A stretch of 16,320 nucleotides of DNA from JANYBT01 sp038211475 (GTDB lineage Bacteria; Acidobacteriota; Terriglobia; Terriglobales; Acidobacteriaceae): contig JBBQVN010000082.1 of NCBI GenBank assembly GCA_038211475.1, forward strand, positions 1 through 16,320. The letters run 5' to 3'. Both the position numbers and the translations under genes were made by a program. This document shows positions 1 through 7,402 of the stretch, in pieces (the first letter of the stretch is position 1; the number at the start of each line of letters is the position of its first letter). The notes beneath the pieces are model-generated. The model was not told where the DNA came from, searched no databases, and saw only the letters and a list, made by a program, of their open reading frames with translations.

Positions 1-1
1 G

Positions 2-817
2 AGCCAGACGTGGAGGGTGGTTTATCTGGACGAAGTCTCGGCAGTGTTTGTGCGCCGGACTGCGGAAACCGCTGCGCTTCTGGACCGCGCGTCGCTAGAT
101 TGCGCGAGCGTGAGCTTTCATCCCTGGCAACCTGAGAGACGCGAGTCGAGCACGGAGGCGCGGGCTCGCATGTTCAACTTCCACGCCAATGCCGCGGGAG
201 TCCTTTATGCACTGGGCCGCTACGATGAGGCTATGAGGGAAGCGGACGCTGCGCAGGGAATTTTCCCAGACAATGCACGAGTCCACCTGACACGCGCGCT
301 GGTGCTGCAGGAGTTGGGCCGCAGCGTGGAGGCGGAGTCAGAGTTTCGCAAGAGCCTGGGTCTTGAGCCGTCAGACCAGGCAGCTTTCGATCTCGGTCTG
401 TTTTACTTGACCCAAAAGCGACCCGGCGAAGCTCGGGCGATTTTTCGCAGCGGGACTGAGTCGTCGCCGCGTCCGCACGAGATGTGGATGATGCTGGGGC
501 AGAGCGAACTCCAGCTACGCAAACCGTCGGAAGCGCTCGTCGCTTTCGAACAGGCGCTCCGGGCCAATCCCTTCCAAGGAAGCGAACAGGATTTGGGGGC
601 AAACTTCCGGGCACTGGTGGCGACCGGTCAGGCGAGAGCAGAGTATCAATTGGGAGATCTAGCACAAGCCATCGGTTTTCAAGAAGAAGCGGTGCAACTG
701 ACTCCCGAGGATGCGAAGCTGTGGGCGGGACTGGCGGATCTCTATGACGCGGGCGGGCGCAAGGACGACGCGGAGAAGGCTAGACAGCAAGCGAACACGG
801 CGGAGAAGGGCAACTGA
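2..817 (+). CDS. TPR-repeat protein, C-terminal part (5' truncated by window edge)
   Basis: The reading frame is open to the left edge of the window, so a GTG at 17 is probably internal and the real start lies outside. From about base 170 the protein is made of helical TPR units with the usual signature (A at position 8, G/A at 20, P near the end, as in LGRYDEAMREAD..FPDN and LGRSVEAESEFRKSLGLEPSD). About six units run to the C-terminus. The first 50 residues (WRVVYLDEVSAVFVRR and on) are not TPR. They resemble the linker that follows a membrane glycosyltransferase-like or multi-TM domain in Acidobacteria TPR proteins; this is recalled family knowledge and cannot be proved without the upstream sequence. 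TPRs mediate protein-protein contacts. No function can be given beyond that. Confidence 0.8.
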   Translation, partial: SQTWRVVYLDEVSAVFVRRTAETAALLDRASLDCASVSFHPWQPERRESSTEARARMFNFHANAAGVLYALGRYDEAMREADAAQGIFPDNARVHLTRALVLQELGRSVEAESEFRKSLGLEPSDQAAFDLGLFYLTQKRPGEARAIFRSGTESSPRPHEMWMMLGQSELQLRKPSEALVAFEQALRANPFQGSEQDLGANFRALVATGQARAEYQLGDLAQAIGFQEEAVQLTPEDAKLWAGLADLYDAGGRKDDAEKARQQANTAEKGN

Positions 818-831
818 CGAACGAAGGGAAG

Positions 832-864
832 TTGGGGTGGGAGAAGGGCATTTGGGGTGGGAGA
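832..864. repeat. Tandem copy of the tRNA-His 3' end
   Basis: TTGGGGTGGGAGA occurs at 832-844 and again at 852-864, exactly 20 bp apart. The right copy is the 3' end of the tRNA-His gene (acceptor strand, discriminator and CCA in reverse complement). The following bases are also similar (AGGGCA against CGGGAA). It looks like a short tandem duplication of the tRNA end, or the scar of an integration or excision event. Confidence 0.6.
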
Positions 865-929
865 CGGGAATCGAACCCGCAACCGTCGGAGCCACAGTCC
901 GGTGCTCTGCCTGTTGAGCTACTCCCACC
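853..929 (-). tRNA. tRNA-His (GTG anticodon)
   Basis: Read on the minus strand, the gene folds into a full cloverleaf. The acceptor stem GTGGGAG pairs with CTCCCAC, and the T arm is GCGGG-TTCGAAT-CCCGT. The anticodon loop CTGTGGC gives GTG at positions 34-36, which reads His codons. Base 929 supplies the extra G-1 opposite discriminator C73, the identity mark of tRNA-His. CCA is present in the DNA at 855-853. One anticodon-stem pair (the outer one) is mismatched. Confidence 0.95.
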
Positions 930-939
930 GCAAGCCTTG

Positions 940-948
940 ATTATAGCA
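940..948 (-). promoter_or_regulatory. Extended -10 promoter for tRNA-His
   Basis: On the minus strand TGC-TATAAT occupies 948-940, a perfect -10 with the TGn extension. It predicts a start near 933, a few bases ahead of the tRNA 5' end at 929. No good -35 is seen at 16-18 bp, which fits an extended -10 promoter. Confidence 0.6.
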
Positions 949-989
949 ACCGAACGAGAACTGAGGCGATTTGCGCGGGCGGAAGGCGG

Positions 990-1541
990 TCAACCGCGAT
1001 GGGAAGCAAACTTGCGTCCGAGGGTGACTGTAGCCAAGTCGATCCACTTAAGGTCTGGGGTTTCGCGCACAAAGGTCAGTTCCTCTACTCGCACCCTGCG
1101 AGAGCCTTGATATTGGGACCAGTGCCGGCGGGCGAGGTCATAGGCGGGCTGGGCATCGCTCGCGGTGCTCATCTTGACGATCGTGAAATGGGGCTCGTAG
1201 GCCCAGTCTTCGGCGCCGCCAAGCACTCCGGTATCCAGGCGGCTATGCAGATCGCGCATCTTGGAAGCGCCCCGCGCGACCTCAACGTAAACAGTAGGCG
1301 AGTGGGGAAGGAAACTGAGAACCTCTCCGAGTTCGACATCAAAGGGCTCGACCTGGCTGCAGACTTCTTCGATGAGTTCCCGGGCGGCGGTCTCGCTCCC
1401 CAACAATCGGCGAGGCGGCAAAATCGTCAGGTGAGCCGACATATGGGGAAGATGGGGATGCAATTCGCTGCGCACGGTCTCAACAAATCGGCCCGCCGAA
1501 TTTGCAGCGTAAGCCACCAGGGCGTAGCGGGAGGTCTCCAT
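990..1541 (-). CDS. 2'-5' RNA ligase / cyclic phosphodiesterase family protein
   Basis: A 183-residue protein of the 2H phosphoesterase superfamily (LigT / 2'-5' RNA ligase-like). It carries the two hallmark HxT motifs, HLT at residues 37-39 and HFT at 118-120, about 80 residues apart. They form the paired catalytic histidines of the bilobal fold. Members act on 2'-5' RNA linkages or 2',3'-cyclic phosphates; the substrate here cannot be told. Length is normal for the family. The ATG at 1541 gives the expected N-terminal beta strand (RYALVAY). A TATAAT box lies 15 bases upstream, so the leader would be only a few bases long with GAGAGAT as a poor ribosome site. It lies upstream of tRNA-His on the same strand. 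Confidence 0.85.
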   Translation of the reverse strand: METSRYALVAYAANSAGRFVETVRSELHPHLPHMSAHLTILPPRRLLGSETAARELIEEVCSQVEPFDVELGEVLSFLPHSPTVYVEVARGASKMRDLHSRLDTGVLGGAEDWAYEPHFTIVKMSTASDAQPAYDLARRHWSQYQGSRRVRVEELTFVRETPDLKWIDLATVTLGRKFASHRG

Positions 1542-1555
1542 ATCTCTCGGGCAAA

Positions 1556-1561
1556 ATTATA
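1556..1561 (-). promoter_or_regulatory. Possible -10 box for the 2'-5' RNA ligase-like gene
   Basis: Minus strand TATAAT at 1561-1556, with the start codon at 1541. No convincing -35 box is seen at 16-18 bp. If used, the 5' leader would be about eight bases, nearly leaderless. Confidence 0.35.
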
Positions 1562-1667
1562 ACTCGAAACCAGGTGAGATCGGGAGATAACGGCCAGCGA
1601 ACCGCGCCCTCTCTAGTCGTTTCGAAGACGGGGCGCAGAGCCAGCAGTCGTGAACGCAACGAACTAG

Positions 1668-1673
1668 TACAAT
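1668..1673 (+). promoter_or_regulatory. Possible -10 box for tRNA-Pro
   Basis: TACAAT lies 13 bases ahead of the tRNA 5' end at 1687, giving a predicted start near 1680. The -35 region is not recognisable. Confidence 0.35.
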
Positions 1674-1686
1674 GGCAACAGTATGT

Positions 1687-1763
1687 CGGGGCGTAGCGCA
1701 GCCTGGTAGCGCACCTGCCTTGGGCGCAGGGGGTCGTAGGTTCGAATCCTATCGCCCCGACCA
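1687..1763 (+). tRNA. tRNA-Pro (TGG anticodon)
   Basis: A complete cloverleaf. The acceptor CGGGGCG pairs with CGCCCCG, followed by A73 and an encoded CCA. The D stem is GCGC/GCGC. The anticodon stem CCTGC/GCAGG encloses CTTGGGC, with TGG at 34-36. The T arm is GTAGG-TTCGAAT-CCTAT. The anticodon reads proline codons. A T-rich stretch follows. Confidence 0.96.
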
Positions 1764-1925
1764 ATCTTTTTCCTTTCCCAAAATCTTCTGCCCAATTTCC
1801 AGAACGACACTCTTCCCAGCGAATTCCGCTTTGGTTAAGAACCTGCTGTTGCCGTGAGACTACAATGCGAGTCGCACAGGATTTCGGGCCCTGACCACCA
1901 TCCGCATTCGCAGAGATTGGAGAAC

Positions 1926-2945
1926 ATGAACATGATGGAAAGACTGGACACGCTCATCGCTTTTGCGACGGTGTTGCTGGGAGTCAGCCTGCTGATCACC
2001 ATCCTCAACCAGATGATCAGCGGCTTGCTTGGACATCGGGCGACTTTTTTGAAGGACGGACTCAAGGACCTGCTGGTGACCCTCGATCCGTCGCTGACAG
2101 ATCAAGTGGAGACGATTGCCAACGATGTTCTCACCCACAAGTTGGCCTCGGATTCGATCTTTGCTCACCAGGATTGGGTGCCGCAGCGGTGGAAACTGGC
2201 GAACGCCATCCGTCCAGAGGAATTACCGAAACTGCTGACGCTGGTTTCGCAAGGCAAGCCCTACGCCAACGCCATCGCGGGGATTCTGAACCAGGTGAAC
2301 CCAACGTTGGCGCGAGAGGCAGCATTGATCAACCAACTTGCGCCGAGTGCAACTGCGACAGCCGACCAATTGATTAAGGAATTGACCAACTCGACCGTGA
2401 AAGCGGTGGGCCGGGTGGAGGCGGGTTTCAATTCCACCATGGACCGGGTGCGGCAGCGCTTCACCATGCAGATGCGCATCTGGACGATTATCTTTGCAGT
2501 GATCTTCGCTTTCGTTTATCACATGGACGCGAAGAAGATCTACTCGCAGATTTCGACCGATCCCGCCCTGCGGGCCAGCCTGAGTAGCATGTCTGGCGAC
2601 TTGCTGAAAAGGTACACAGACGTCGCGGACCCGCAAACACAAAAGGCCGCTGAGGCCGAGAAGACCCTGGCGGTCCCGCAAACACAAAAGACCGCTGAGG
2701 AGGACCTGGAAGCGCGCACGAAAAAGCTATCGGATGCTTACAGAATAGTTCGCGGCCAGCTTTCGGATTCCACTCTGGATCTCTTCCACGCGCCCGATCC
2801 CTGGTACCGGTGGCAGCTTTCAGAGGTGTTGGGGATTTTGGCCATGGCTGGTCTATTAAGCCTGGGCGCGCCGTTTTGGTACAACGTGCTCAAGAATCTG
2901 GTCAACTTGAAGTCGCAGGTGGCGCAGAAGCAGGACCAACAATAG
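1926..2945 (+). CDS. Membrane protein of unknown function with three predicted helices
   Basis: About 339 residues. Hydrophobic helices are seen near residues 10-36, 183-199 and 300-318, the last ending in LSLGAPFWYNVL. Between the first two lies a roughly 145-residue soluble stretch (PEELPKLLTLV, ANAIAGIL and on), and between the last two a charged helical stretch. I recall the GAPFW ending from uncharacterised bacterial membrane proteins, but no function follows from it. Start choice: GGAG at 1919-1922 precedes ATG codons at 1926, 1932 and 1935. The ATG at 1926 is three bases from GGAG, and 1932 has better spacing, so either is possible. An upstream GTG at 1854 would add a polar, unlikely tail. 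The gene converges with aceA. A 45-bp in-frame repeat sits in the second soluble part. Confidence 0.75.
   Translation: MNMMERLDTLIAFATVLLGVSLLITILNQMISGLLGHRATFLKDGLKDLLVTLDPSLTDQVETIANDVLTHKLASDSIFAHQDWVPQRWKLANAIRPEELPKLLTLVSQGKPYANAIAGILNQVNPTLAREAALINQLAPSATATADQLIKELTNSTVKAVGRVEAGFNSTMDRVRQRFTMQMRIWTIIFAVIFAFVYHMDAKKIYSQISTDPALRASLSSMSGDLLKRYTDVADPQTQKAAEAEKTLAVPQTQKTAEEDLEARTKKLSDAYRIVRGQLSDSTLDLFHAPDPWYRWQLSEVLGILAMAGLLSLGAPFWYNVLKNLVNLKSQVAQKQDQQ
2631..2720 (+). repeat. 45-bp in-frame tandem repeat inside the membrane protein gene
   Basis: Two adjacent 45-base units, 2631-2675 and 2676-2720. Their first 25 bases (CCGCAAACACAAAAG-n-CCGCTGAGG) match with a single difference; the rest has diverged. 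At protein level this repeats PQTQK(A/T)AE in a predicted charged helix or coiled-coil segment. Confidence 0.8.
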
Positions 2946-2993
2946 CAGGGCATATCGACCTAAGCATGGTCCTAATCATCGCGTCGCAGATAT

Positions 2994-3047
2994 AAAAAAG
3001 AGCGGAGAAAACGACCGCGCCAGCAGCCGCTTCTCCGCCCAATTTTT
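2994..3047. terminator. Bidirectional intrinsic terminator between convergent genes
   Basis: GCGGAGAA (3002-3009) pairs with TTCTCCGC (3031-3038), with a 21-base loop. TTTTT (3043-3047) follows on the plus strand. Six A bases at 2994-2999 give a T run on the minus strand. It ends both the membrane-protein gene (stop 2945) and aceA (stop 3062). Confidence 0.75.
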
Positions 3048-3061
3048 GACTCAGTTGAAAC

Positions 3062-4474
3062 CTACATCGTCTCCTCGCGGAAGGCATTGGCATTTTTATC
3101 CCACGCCACTACCGGCGGCAAGTTGGGACAATCACCAAGCACAGGCTGACAGCCAGCGTCCGGTTGACCCGGGACATGCGGCGGTATCTTTACGTCGGTG
3201 AACTGCGCGGTTTCGGTCGAGTCTTTCAGGGCCGTAGTGGAAGATGCGCCTCCGGCGATTACTTGCGTCACCTGGTCAAAATATCCGGTGCCCACGAAGC
3301 GCTGGTGTTTCACGCCTTCGTACCCGAAGTCGCGTTCGCGCATGAACTCTTTTTCCTGCAAGCGCGAGTATGCGGTCATCCCGGCGACGCGATAGGCGCG
3401 CGCCAGCTCGAACATGCTGAGGTTCAAGGCGTGGAAGCCAGCCAAAGTGATGAACTGGAACTTGTATCCCATTGCAGCCAACTCGGTTTGGAAACGGGCG
3501 ATGGTGGCGTCGTCGAGCTTCTGCTTCCAATTAAACGACGGCGAGCAGTTGTAGGCCAACAGCTTGCCCGGGAAGCGCGCATGAATCGCATCCGCAAACT
3601 GCTTGGCCTCGTCGAGATCGGGCTGTGACGTCTCGCACCAGATCAGATCAGCGTAGGGCGCATAGGCCAGACCACGTGCAATGGCTGACTCCAACCCGCC
3701 GCGAATGCCGAAGAACCCCTCTGGCGTGCGCAGGCCGGTGAGAAACTTGCGGTCGAGCGGGTCAATGTCGCTAGTGAGGAGATGAGCGCTGTCGGCATCA
3801 GTGCGCGCCATGATAAGCGTAGGAACTCCCATCACGTCGGCGGCCAAGCGGGCCGCTACCAGCTTTTGGACCGCCTCGGTGGTCGGCACCAACACCTTGC
3901 CGCCCAAGTGACCGCATTTTTTCGCAGAAGAGAGCTGGTCCTCAAAGTGGACGCACGCCGCGCCCGCCTCGATCATCGCCTTCATCAACTCGAAAGCGTT
4001 CAGCGTGCCTCCGAAGCCGGCCTCTGCATCCGCCACCAGCGGCGCAAACCATCGCATCCCGTTCTTGTTTTCGGCGCGATGGATTTGGTCGGCGCGCTGC
4101 AATGCGGAGTTAATTTTCCGCACCATGTTAGGAACGCTGTTGGCGGGATACAGACTCTGGTCCGGATACATCTGCCCGGCGTCGTTTGCATCGGCGGCAA
4201 CCTGCCAGCCACTGACGTAAATGGCCTGCAAACCAGCCTTTACCTGCTGAATGGCTTGGTTGCCAGTCATGGCGCCGAGGGCGCGAACGTAGGAGGGAGC
4301 ATGCAGCAATTCCCATAGGCGTTGGGCTCCCATTCGGGCAAGGGTATGCTCGATGCGAACCGAGCCGCGCAGTCGCTCCACGTCGGCGGCGGAATAGGGT
4401 CTAGTGACGCCCGCCCAACGTGGGTCGGTGCTCCACTGCTGCTCTAACATTTCCTTCGTTTCCAGGTTGTCCAT
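3062..4474 (-). CDS. aceA: Isocitrate lyase
   Basis: Splits isocitrate into glyoxylate and succinate, the first step of the glyoxylate shunt. Seen in the 470-residue protein: SGW (88-90), the metal-binding DAEAGFGG (149-156), the catalytic KKCGH loop (185-189, Cys187), and the active-site NCSPSFNW (309-316). AAGGA lies seven bases before ATG 4474. It follows aceB with a 78-bp gap on the same strand and ends at a strong terminator, so the two form an aceB-aceA operon. The protein reaches the usual family end (SSTTALKDSTETAQF, 411-425) and then continues for about 45 more residues, rich in Pro with two Cys. This tail is not part of the typical 430-residue enzyme. Confidence 0.97.
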   Translation of the reverse strand: MDNLETKEMLEQQWSTDPRWAGVTRPYSAADVERLRGSVRIEHTLARMGAQRLWELLHAPSYVRALGAMTGNQAIQQVKAGLQAIYVSGWQVAADANDAGQMYPDQSLYPANSVPNMVRKINSALQRADQIHRAENKNGMRWFAPLVADAEAGFGGTLNAFELMKAMIEAGAACVHFEDQLSSAKKCGHLGGKVLVPTTEAVQKLVAARLAADVMGVPTLIMARTDADSAHLLTSDIDPLDRKFLTGLRTPEGFFGIRGGLESAIARGLAYAPYADLIWCETSQPDLDEAKQFADAIHARFPGKLLAYNCSPSFNWKQKLDDATIARFQTELAAMGYKFQFITLAGFHALNLSMFELARAYRVAGMTAYSRLQEKEFMRERDFGYEGVKHQRFVGTGYFDQVTQVIAGGASSTTALKDSTETAQFTDVKIPPHVPGQPDAGCQPVLGDCPNLPPVVAWDKNANAFREETM

Positions 4475-4552
4475 AGTGTGTTCCTTCTTTAGTGATTATT
4501 CGTATTGGGACTTGTTGTGGTCGGACTCGGACCGTGCTGGCCCGATGACGGC

Positions 4553-6127
4553 CTAAATCGGATTAACCTCGTGGTTGGCGATCATGGCTTCTCCGATGCG
4601 CCTCGCCTCCCGAAATGTTTCCGCGGTGCCCGGCTCGGTGCGAGCAGGTTGCGCGATGATCCTCTCCAGTTCTTCATCAAAAAGCCGGGTTAGCAGTTGC
4701 GGAGTGTGGAGGACACGGGTGCCCGCTTCGTCCACAATGTCGACCGTGCCGCTGTGTTGCAAGCGTTGGGCGATCATCAGCCGGTAAATGCGGTCGGTCG
4801 CCAGATCTTCCATGTAGCCATCCAAAAGGCTGGCGCCTTTCCCGTTGAGCACGCCGTTTCTGTAACGGATGACGGTACGCACCGCCGCGCGGGTACCCGC
4901 CAGGGTGCGCTGCCCCACTGCCTCAGGCCGCGGCCGCAAATCCGGATAGCGCTCGGCATCTTTTCTGCGCGCGGCCAACTGATTGGGGTCTGGGAACTGA
5001 GCAAGGGCAATTTGATTCTGGTCGGGATGGCCGGTCCAGGCTCCATCCATCATGCAATTGGCTTCGTTTTTTTTGTCCTTCTCCAGCACCGCCAGCGCTC
5101 GCGCATTCACCTCTGGATCTTCGCGACTGGGATACAGAGCGGTCATTCCGCCAATCGCCAGGGCGCCGCGTTTGTGGCAGATCTCCGGCAATAGTTCGCG
5201 GAGGTTCTGGAAGAAGGGCACATCGTGAGGAATGGTGTTGCGATCTGGCAGCAGGAAGCCCGGGTCATCCAGGTTGTAGTGAATCAGGCTGGCCATGTAA
5301 TCCCATCGCCCCAGGTTCAGTCCCAGGATGTGGTCGCGCAATTGAAAAAGGAACTCCTCCATCTGGAAAGCCAGAGGATGAGATTCCACCAAGGCCATGC
5401 ACTTGATGTAGTTCGCCGGCCATCCCTTGGCGGAGGCAACCGCCTGGAACAGGTCGCGCCACCACAGCGCCTCATCGGCAGATTCTGATTTCGGAATGTA
5501 GAAACACAGCGGATGTTTGAGTTCAGCAGGATTGCAGCCGAAGGCGACACGCGCGACATCGAAAAGCGACGCAGACATCAGCCCTTCAAAAACGCCACCC
5601 TGGCTGATATGCAGGCCGCGAGGGCGAGTCCAGATCACCGCCGCACTGGGCTGGATGCTAACGACCTTGCTTCGCTTCTTGTCGTAGTAGGTGAGCGAGC
5701 CCCGTAGTGCTTGGTGGATATTGCTGACCCCCAGCATCTGGTGCTCCCACTGATTGACGGTGGAATCTTCCAGATCGAGCATCACGCCCGGTGCGCCCGA
5801 GTTCAGCATCTTGACTACCAACTCCGCGTCGTCCGCGGGGCCGGTCATCTGATTGCGCTGGTCACGGCACCATGAAGGCAACTCGATTTGCCAGCCGTTA
5901 CGCACGGCTCCCGCCGGGTAGCCATGAACCGGCTTGCGTCCCTGCAGCGACTGCTCTAGCGTGGCCTGCCGCTCGGCCGCCAGCCTCTGCTGCCATGGAG
6001 TAAAGTGCCGGTGCAAGGGCTCCAGGAGTTGCATGAACTCCAGCCCAAAATCACGTTCCGCTTGAAAATCGGCGGGAGCGTGGTTCACCACGAATCCTGC
6101 CGCCGGCCTCGCCACAGTTGTCGCCAC
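4553..6127 (-). CDS. aceB: Malate synthase, A-type
   Basis: Condenses glyoxylate with acetyl-CoA to malate, the second glyoxylate-shunt step. The 524-residue length fits the A isoform. Motifs seen: LDLEDS (118-122), RPRGLH (168-173), the family signature DHILGLNLGRWDYM (265-278), GHPDQ (366-370), and MED at 439-441, whose Asp aligns with the catalytic base of the family. The start is GTG at 6127 with GAGG six bases upstream. It is the first gene of the operon with aceA downstream. The long leader and divergent region to 6354 hold the likely operator for the LysR-type regulator across from it. Confidence 0.97.
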   Translation of the reverse strand: MATTVARPAAGFVVNHAPADFQAERDFGLEFMQLLEPLHRHFTPWQQRLAAERQATLEQSLQGRKPVHGYPAGAVRNGWQIELPSWCRDQRNQMTGPADDAELVVKMLNSGAPGVMLDLEDSTVNQWEHQMLGVSNIHQALRGSLTYYDKKRSKVVSIQPSAAVIWTRPRGLHISQGGVFEGLMSASLFDVARVAFGCNPAELKHPLCFYIPKSESADEALWWRDLFQAVASAKGWPANYIKCMALVESHPLAFQMEEFLFQLRDHILGLNLGRWDYMASLIHYNLDDPGFLLPDRNTIPHDVPFFQNLRELLPEICHKRGALAIGGMTALYPSREDPEVNARALAVLEKDKKNEANCMMDGAWTGHPDQNQIALAQFPDPNQLAARRKDAERYPDLRPRPEAVGQRTLAGTRAAVRTVIRYRNGVLNGKGASLLDGYMEDLATDRIYRLMIAQRLQHSGTVDIVDEAGTRVLHTPQLLTRLFDEELERIIAQPARTEPGTAETFREARRIGEAMIANHEVNPI

Positions 6128-6258
6128 TAGCTACCTCGCGCCAGCCGGTCGGTAGGTTTCCGCTCGGACTGCTTGATTGATGCGGTGACATAGGTCTACG
6201 CCCACGCCCGCCCCTTCAAGATGGCGCGATTCCGAGCCAGGGTCAAACGGAACCTTTT

Positions 6259-6285
6259 TATCGCAACGATATATTTAATGTATCG
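6259..6285. promoter_or_regulatory. Triple TATCG operator region in the aceB / lysR divergent promoter
   Basis: Three half sites alternate in direction: TATCG 6259-6263, CGATA 6267-6271, TATCG 6281-6285. The first two form a perfect 5-3-5 inverted repeat. The last two bound a 19-bp near palindrome (8 of 9 pairs) that contains ATA-N9-TAT, i.e. a T-N11-A LysR-type box at 6270-6282. An AT-rich core of this kind in a GC-rich genome, in a divergent promoter, is a likely binding site for the adjacent LysR protein. On the minus strand ATGACA (6298-6293) may be a -35 for aceB, but its -10 is poor. Confidence 0.6.
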
Positions 6286-6354
6286 CTTACTGTGTCATGA
6301 TAGATTTATGTTGTTAGAAGGTTTTGCAGCTTCGGTGCGGACAGGGAGAGATTA

Positions 6355-7347
6355 ATGGAGTTCGATCAGCTCGAAACATTCCTCGTGGTCGCCTCCAAAC
6401 TCGGTTTCCATAAGGCTGCTGCGGTTCTACACGTGAGCCAGCCTGCGGTGAGTGCACGCATTAAGGCGCTGGAGCACTCCTTGGGCGTAAAACTTTTTGA
6501 GCGGACCCCGAAAGAGTTGACCCTGACGCAAGCGGGCCGAGTCCTCCAGCCCCATGCCGAGCGCCTACTCACCAAAGCCTCAGAAGCACGCAAAGCGGTG
6601 GACAAACTTCACACCGTTCACGGCGGATCACTGCAAATCGCGGCCGCGTTTTCGATAAGCGCCTATTTCCTGCCCGACGTGCTGAAACGGTTTCAACGCG
6701 CGCAACCGGACGTCGCCGTCACCATTCGTTCCGGACATTCCAAAGAAGTGCTGGAGATGGTGCTGAGCGGGAAGGCTGACATTGGGCTGGCGCGTTCGCT
6801 GCAACATCCTGAGATCGAGACTCTCAGTCTTCACGACGACCCGCTGATGCTGGTGGCGAGCCCCGCCCAAGCGCCCAAGACTCGACGCGCCCGCCTGGAG
6901 GAGGTGGCCAGTTGGCCGCTCATTTTTTTTGACCACGGCGGCAGTGATTGGACTCTTGCCCACGGTCTTTTTCGCAGCCATGGGCAGGTGCCAAATATCG
7001 CCTTCGAAGTGGACAGCATCGAAACCGCTAAGCGCATGGTGGAGCGAGGAGTGGGATTCGCTTTCTTGCCGCACTTGGCGGTTGGCCCGGAGTTGCGGCG
7101 AGGGCGACTCAGCGCCATCAAGATCCAGGACGTAGAGCCGGTGCATCGCAGCCTAGATATGATCCACTTGCGGGATCACCTGCTGCGCAGCCAGGCACTT
7201 GCTTTCCTGCAATCAGTGCGGGAGACGGTCAGCGAGGTCTACGCGTTCTCGGCAACTGCTAAGTCACCGAAACCAAACATTGCGAAACAGACAATCGCGA
7301 AGCAAGCGATTGCGAAGCAAACCGTCGCGAAGCAAGCAATAGCTTGA
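6355..7347 (+). CDS. LysR-type transcriptional regulator, divergent from aceBA
   Basis: A 330-residue regulator. The N-terminal winged helix-turn-helix spans residues 1-60 (FLVVASKLGFHKAAAVLHVSQPAVSARIKALE), followed by the linker helix and a periplasmic-binding-like effector domain to about residue 300. GGGAG lies six bases before ATG 6355. The gene is transcribed away from the aceB-aceA operon across a 227-bp gap with a T-N11-A box, the usual layout for a LysR regulator controlling its neighbour and itself. The ligand is unknown; a glyoxylate-shunt metabolite or an acyl-CoA signal would be a guess. The last 23 residues are an odd low-complexity repeat of IAKQT/IAKQA units beyond the normal end of the fold. 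Confidence 0.9.
   Translation: MEFDQLETFLVVASKLGFHKAAAVLHVSQPAVSARIKALEHSLGVKLFERTPKELTLTQAGRVLQPHAERLLTKASEARKAVDKLHTVHGGSLQIAAAFSISAYFLPDVLKRFQRAQPDVAVTIRSGHSKEVLEMVLSGKADIGLARSLQHPEIETLSLHDDPLMLVASPAQAPKTRRARLEEVASWPLIFFDHGGSDWTLAHGLFRSHGQVPNIAFEVDSIETAKRMVERGVGFAFLPHLAVGPELRRGRLSAIKIQDVEPVHRSLDMIHLRDHLLRSQALAFLQSVRETVSEVYAFSATAKSPKPNIAKQTIAKQAIAKQTVAKQAIA
7279..7344 (+). repeat. 15-bp tandem repeat coding the IAKQ(T/A) tail
   Basis: Units of 15 bases start at 7279, 7294, 7309 and 7324, with a partial unit at 7339. They code (I/V)-A-K-Q-(T/A) at the very C-terminus of the LysR protein. The core GCGAAGCAA is shared by three units. Confidence 0.85.
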
Positions 7348-7357
7348 ACTGGGAGCT

Positions 7358-7393
7358 GCGGATGGCCGGGTCGCCTCCAACTCCGGCCACCGC
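7358..7393. terminator. GC-rich hairpin between convergent lysR and acyl-CoA dehydrogenase genes
   Basis: GCGG-a-TGGCCGG (7358-7369) pairs with CCGGCCACCGC (7383-7393), giving 11 pairs with one bulged A and a 13-base loop. It lies in the 55-bp gap between two convergent stops. It lacks a clear T run on either side, so termination is inferred from position and stem strength. Confidence 0.5.
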
Positions 7394-7402
7394 ATCTCAG
7401 TC

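Noticed and set aside
659..928. Minus-strand open frame starting MGVAQQAEHRTV
   Set aside because: It is the translation of the tRNA-His gene run on into the TPR gene, a common annotation artefact.
999..1562. Long plus-strand frame of 187 codons
   Set aside because: Fully antisense to the 2'-5' RNA ligase-like gene, which has clear HxT motifs.
1480..1764. Minus-strand frame with GAIGFEPTTPCAQG
   Set aside because: Reverse translation of the tRNA-Pro gene, a known false protein.
2223..2687. Minus-strand frame of 154 codons
   Set aside because: Shadow of the membrane protein gene on the other strand, composition-driven.
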